Part shown: positions 61,569-64,000 of the stretch, piece by piece
Layout of the letters: every line of letters starts with the position of its first letter
How positions within the stretch are numbered: the stretch's first letter is position 1
Source: Xylophilus sp. GOD-11R
GTDB taxonomy: Bacteria > Pseudomonadota > Gammaproteobacteria > Burkholderiales > Burkholderiaceae_C
Direction: 5' to 3'
Assembly (NCBI RefSeq): GCF_033546935.1
Contig: NZ_CP137854.1
Location: forward strand, 3,596,001 to 3,660,000
DNA length: 64,000 bases
Notes under the pieces: generated by a model
Told to the model about the DNA's origin: nothing
What the model saw: only the letters and a program-made list of their open reading frames with translations
Database searches by the model: none
Program-made: the position numbers and the translations under genes

Positions 61569-62510
61569 TCAGGTCGATGCCGACACCAGCGCCCCGGCGA
61601 ACATGCAGCGGGTCAATTCGGCCAAAGCGGTGTCGGCCGGCAGCGCCAGCGCGATCTGCCGTTGAGCTTCCTGCACATGCGCGGCCAGTTGCCGCCGCGC
61701 GCGCGCCGGGCCGAGCTGTGCCACCAGCGTGGACTTGCCGGCGTCCTGGCCGCTGTCCTTGCCGGTTTCGAGCGCGCTGGATTCGACGTCGAGCAAATCG
61801 TCTGCGAGCTGGAAGGCCCGACCGAGCGCGGTCGCGGCTTCGCGCAGATGGCCACGCACCCGCGGGCTGGCGCCGGCGGCGATGGCCGCGAGCTCGAAAG
61901 CGGCAGCGAACAGCGCGCCGGTCTTCTGGTCGTTGATGGCTTCGGCGGCCAACGGCGAGATCGGCTCCTGGCTGTCGTGCAGGTCGCGGTACTGGCCGGT
62001 GACCAGGCCCTGCAGACCTACGGCGTTCGACAACGCCACCACCATATCGGCCCGAATCGCCGCGTCGATGCCCGGCAGGGTGGCCGTGGTGCGCACTGCG
62101 CAGCTCAGCAGGGCGATGGTGCCGAGCAGGGCCACGTCCTCGCCGAACGCCACGTGTACCGTGGGCTGGCCCCGACGCAGCACCGCGTCGTCCATGCACG
62201 GCAGATCGTCGAGAAAGAGCGATGCCGCATGCACCATCTCGAGTGCGCAGGCGGCGTCGAGCAACTGCGAGCTGTCGAGGCCGAGCGAGCGTGCCGTCAG
62301 CAACAGCATCACCGGCCGGATGCGCTTGCCCGGCGCCAGCGCGCCGTAGCGCATGGCGGCACTCACCCGGTTGCCGCTGTTCGGGCAGTCCTGCAGCAGC
62401 GTCGCGAGCCGGTGGTCAATCGCCAGACGCATCGATTTCCAGGCGTCCGCACTCGCGCCGCGATGCAATGTCGCGCTGGCGGGTGAACCGTTCTCGAAGT
62501 CTGCAAGCAT
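61569..62510 (-). CDS. crtE: Geranylgeranyl diphosphate synthase CrtE
   Basis: Prenyl chain elongation to C20; 313 residues. First aspartate-rich motif LDDLPCMDD, second ADDLLD, both intact, with GKRIRPVMLLL upstream. ATG 62510 is chosen; a TTG at 62555 would add 15 residues and has only a weak ribosome site. It begins the crtE-X-Y-I-B operon. Confidence 0.95.
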   Translation of the reverse strand: MLADFENGSPASATLHRGASADAWKSMRLAIDHRLATLLQDCPNSGNRVSAAMRYGALAPGKRIRPVMLLLTARSLGLDSSQLLDAACALEMVHAASLFLDDLPCMDDAVLRRGQPTVHVAFGEDVALLGTIALLSCAVRTTATLPGIDAAIRADMVVALSNAVGLQGLVTGQYRDLHDSQEPISPLAAEAINDQKTGALFAAAFELAAIAAGASPRVRGHLREAATALGRAFQLADDLLDVESSALETGKDSGQDAGKSTLVAQLGPARARRQLAAHVQEAQRQIALALPADTALAELTRCMFAGALVSAST

Positions 62511-62655
62511 GGCACCGCCGGACAAAGGGGTTAAAGATCTCCCGACCCTAATCAAAAATACTGCGCCTTAGGTGAACGTATTGGATATTTCGCAGCTCTC
62601 CTACACACACATCGTGATTTTTTAACGCTCTGACACAAAGCTGCGCGACCGGCCG
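62511..62655. promoter_or_regulatory. crt operon promoter region
   Basis: A 145-bp A+T-richer gap between crtE and the Bug gene's stop must contain the crt promoter on the minus strand. Poly-A/T tracts (GATTTTTTAACG, ATCAAAAATACTG) are visible, but no clear sigma-70 hexamer pair or light-regulator site. Confidence 0.4.
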
Positions 62656-63630
62656 CTAGTTCAGCTCGATACGCGCCGCGCGCCCGACCAGGCGCCAGCG
62701 CGCGATATCGGCACGCAGATGCGCCTCGGATTCGGGCGAGAAGAAGCCGATAGGCTCCATGCCGATCTCGGTGAGCGCTGCCCGCATTTCCGGCAGCTTG
62801 GCGACCGCGGCAAGATCGGCGCCCAACACCTGCAACGCAGCCGGTGGCACCGCACGCGGTGCGATCGCCCCGACATGGCCGGTGACCTCGAAACCCCGCA
62901 CCAGGTCCGACGCCCACGAAACCCCGTCGGCATGAATGGCCGTCTTGCCGCCCATCAGCGCCACCAGTTGCAGCGGGCCGTTCTGCGCAGCCTCGACCGT
63001 GGTGGTGAGCCCGCCCACGAACAAGGGCACCTCCCCGGCGCGCACCGCCGCCTCGGCCGGCGTGGTGCTGTTGTAGGGCCGATGCTCCACACGAAAACCC
63101 GCCTCGTAGGCAAAGGCTTCCATGGCGATATTTGCGCCGGTGCCGATGCCGGGCGATGCATACGGCACAGCGCCGCCGCGTCGACGGGCAAAGGCGAGCA
63201 GGTCGCCCACGTGGTGGATCGGCTCACGGCGGTTGGCAAATATCGCGTACTGGAAGCTCGCCAGCAGCGAGACCGGCACCAGGTCGTCCAGCGTGCGATA
63301 GGGCATGGTGGAACGCAGCGCCGCATTGATCGCCAGCGCGGAGGTCGCCAGGCCGATGTGATAGCCGGTGGCCGGCGAGCGCGCCACCGCGAGCACCCCG
63401 GTCACCGTGCCATTGCCGGGCACGTACTGCAGCACCACCCGTTGCCGCCAGCGCCGCGCCAGATGCGGCTGCAGGAGCGTGGCGACATTGCTCACCGGCC
63501 CGCCCGGGGCGGCCGGCACGATCATCTGCACTGCGCGCGAGGGAAACCCCGCCTGGGCGAACGCGGCGGGCGCGGCCCATGCCGACAGCCCGGCCAGCAC
63601 GGTGCGGCGGTCGAGGTGGCCCATCGTCAT
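62656..63630 (-). CDS. Bug-family periplasmic receptor (orphan)
   Basis: 324 residues; signal DRRTVLAGLSAWAAPAAFAQA with twin arginines. Mature motifs SRAVQMIVPAAPGGPVSNVA and VVLQYVPGNGTVTGVLAV match the Bug fold but are more divergent than in the other two receptors of the window (PGGG and PGAGG forms are changed). The start at 63630 overlaps the reductase stop as ATGA, so receptor and reductase are coupled. Confidence 0.88.
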   Translation of the reverse strand: MTMGHLDRRTVLAGLSAWAAPAAFAQAGFPSRAVQMIVPAAPGGPVSNVATLLQPHLARRWRQRVVLQYVPGNGTVTGVLAVARSPATGYHIGLATSALAINAALRSTMPYRTLDDLVPVSLLASFQYAIFANRREPIHHVGDLLAFARRRGGAVPYASPGIGTGANIAMEAFAYEAGFRVEHRPYNSTTPAEAAVRAGEVPLFVGGLTTTVEAAQNGPLQLVALMGGKTAIHADGVSWASDLVRGFEVTGHVGAIAPRAVPPAALQVLGADLAAVAKLPEMRAALTEIGMEPIGFFSPESEAHLRADIARWRLVGRAARIELN

Positions 63631-64000
63631 GCGACCTGCCGCTCGAGCCGCGCCAGGTGCGCATGGATCTGCGCCACCGCTGTCGCGCCTTCGCCGATGG
63701 CGCCGCCCACCCGCTTGACCGAGCCCGAGCGCACGTCGCCCACCGCGAACACGCCCGGCACGCTGGTCTGCAGCGTGGCGGTGACGGCATCGGTGGCAGC
63801 ACCCTCGACGGCCGCGCCGGTGCGCACGAAGCCATGGTGGTCGAGCTCCACGCCGCAATCGTCGAGCCAGTCGACCTCGGGCTCGGCCCCCACGAACAGG
63901 AACAGGTTGCGCGCCGGGCAGTCGTGCTGGCCGCCGGTGCGCGCGTCGCGCCAGGTCGCGCCCTCGAGCCCCGTGGCGGGCTCGCCCTGCAGGCTGACCA
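63627..64000 (-). CDS. FAD-dependent pyridine nucleotide-disulfide oxidoreductase (5' end beyond window)
   Basis: Only the C-terminal 124 residues are visible. They contain LFVGAEPEVDWLDD and the FAD-binding SVPGVFAVGDVRSGSVKRVG, ending in AIGEGATAVAQIHAHL, as in thioredoxin reductase-like enzymes, often fused to a cyclic-nucleotide-binding domain. The redox Cys pair, if any, lies upstream outside the window, so thioredoxin reduction cannot be confirmed. Confidence 0.8.
   Translation of the reverse strand, partial: VSLQGEPATGLEGATWRDARTGGQHDCPARNLFLFVGAEPEVDWLDDCGVELDHHGFVRTGAAVEGAATDAVTATLQTSVPGVFAVGDVRSGSVKRVGGAIGEGATAVAQIHAHLARLERQVA

Overview
The window is G+C-rich (about two thirds G+C by eye), gene-dense DNA from a betaproteobacterium, most likely Burkholderiales/Comamonadaceae. 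Variovorax, Xylophilus or Xenophilus would fit, but the sequence alone does not settle the genus. The indications are three orphan Bug-type solute receptors, many complete ABC uptake operons, abundant LysR/IclR/TetR regulators, tight ATGA-overlapped operons and a carotenoid cluster as expected of a yellow bacterium. I see no rRNA, tRNA, CRISPR array, transposase or phage gene.

Layout. (1) 1-10.6 kb: a catabolic island with a divergent amidase, a LivKHMGF-type transporter, two SDR dehydrogenases, an imidase-like polysaccharide-deacetylase-fold hydrolase, a class I P450 with its 2Fe-2S ferredoxin, and an IclR regulator. (2) 11.6-14.1 kb: a second amidase divergent from an Old Yellow Enzyme. (3) 14.0-20.4 kb: a TetR regulator and an isochorismatase-fold amidohydrolase divergent from a BMP/nucleoside-type ABC transporter. 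(4) 21.5-40.9 kb: an organosulfur-scavenging region (MsuE-like reductase, thiol dioxygenase, two flavin monooxygenases, Ssu/Tau-type transporter, class II aldolase, SfnB-like enzyme, four-domain rhodanese, peptide-type ABC transporter). (5) 41.0-43.8 kb: H-NS-like protein, DUF1428 protein, BASS-family transporter and an A+T-rich PEP-CTERM gene. (6) 43.7-51.8 kb: three LysR regulators with an aldo/keto reductase, a YjiK-like protein, a PEP mutase/isocitrate lyase-fold enzyme, a Bug receptor and a TauD-like oxygenase. (7) 51.8-55.8 kb: a three-subunit membrane-linked GMC dehydrogenase. (8) 56.1-62.5 kb: a complete zeaxanthin-glucoside pathway, crtE-X-Y-I-B with convergent crtZ. (9) 62.7 kb to the end: a Bug receptor coupled to an FAD-dependent reductase that is cut by the window edge.

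The most unusual structure is a family of three large intergenic inverted-repeat elements at 10693-11536, 20593-21251 and 28554-29212. Five of the six arms are exactly 247 bp. The sixth is 245 bp and has lost one T and one A that pair with each other in an internal hairpin. The arms flank a spacer of 165 bp (two copies, in opposite orientation) or 352 bp (one copy), and are themselves flanked by tandem units of about 55-65 bp carrying pyrimidine tracts. They look like structure-selected, recombining, MITE-like or regulatory palindromes and not like genes.

Working together, the genes describe a soil or plant-surface generalist. It imports unusual amides, nucleobase-like compounds and sulfonates, opens them by oxidation or hydrolysis, oxidises sugars or alcohols in the periplasm, and protects itself with a glycosylated carotenoid.
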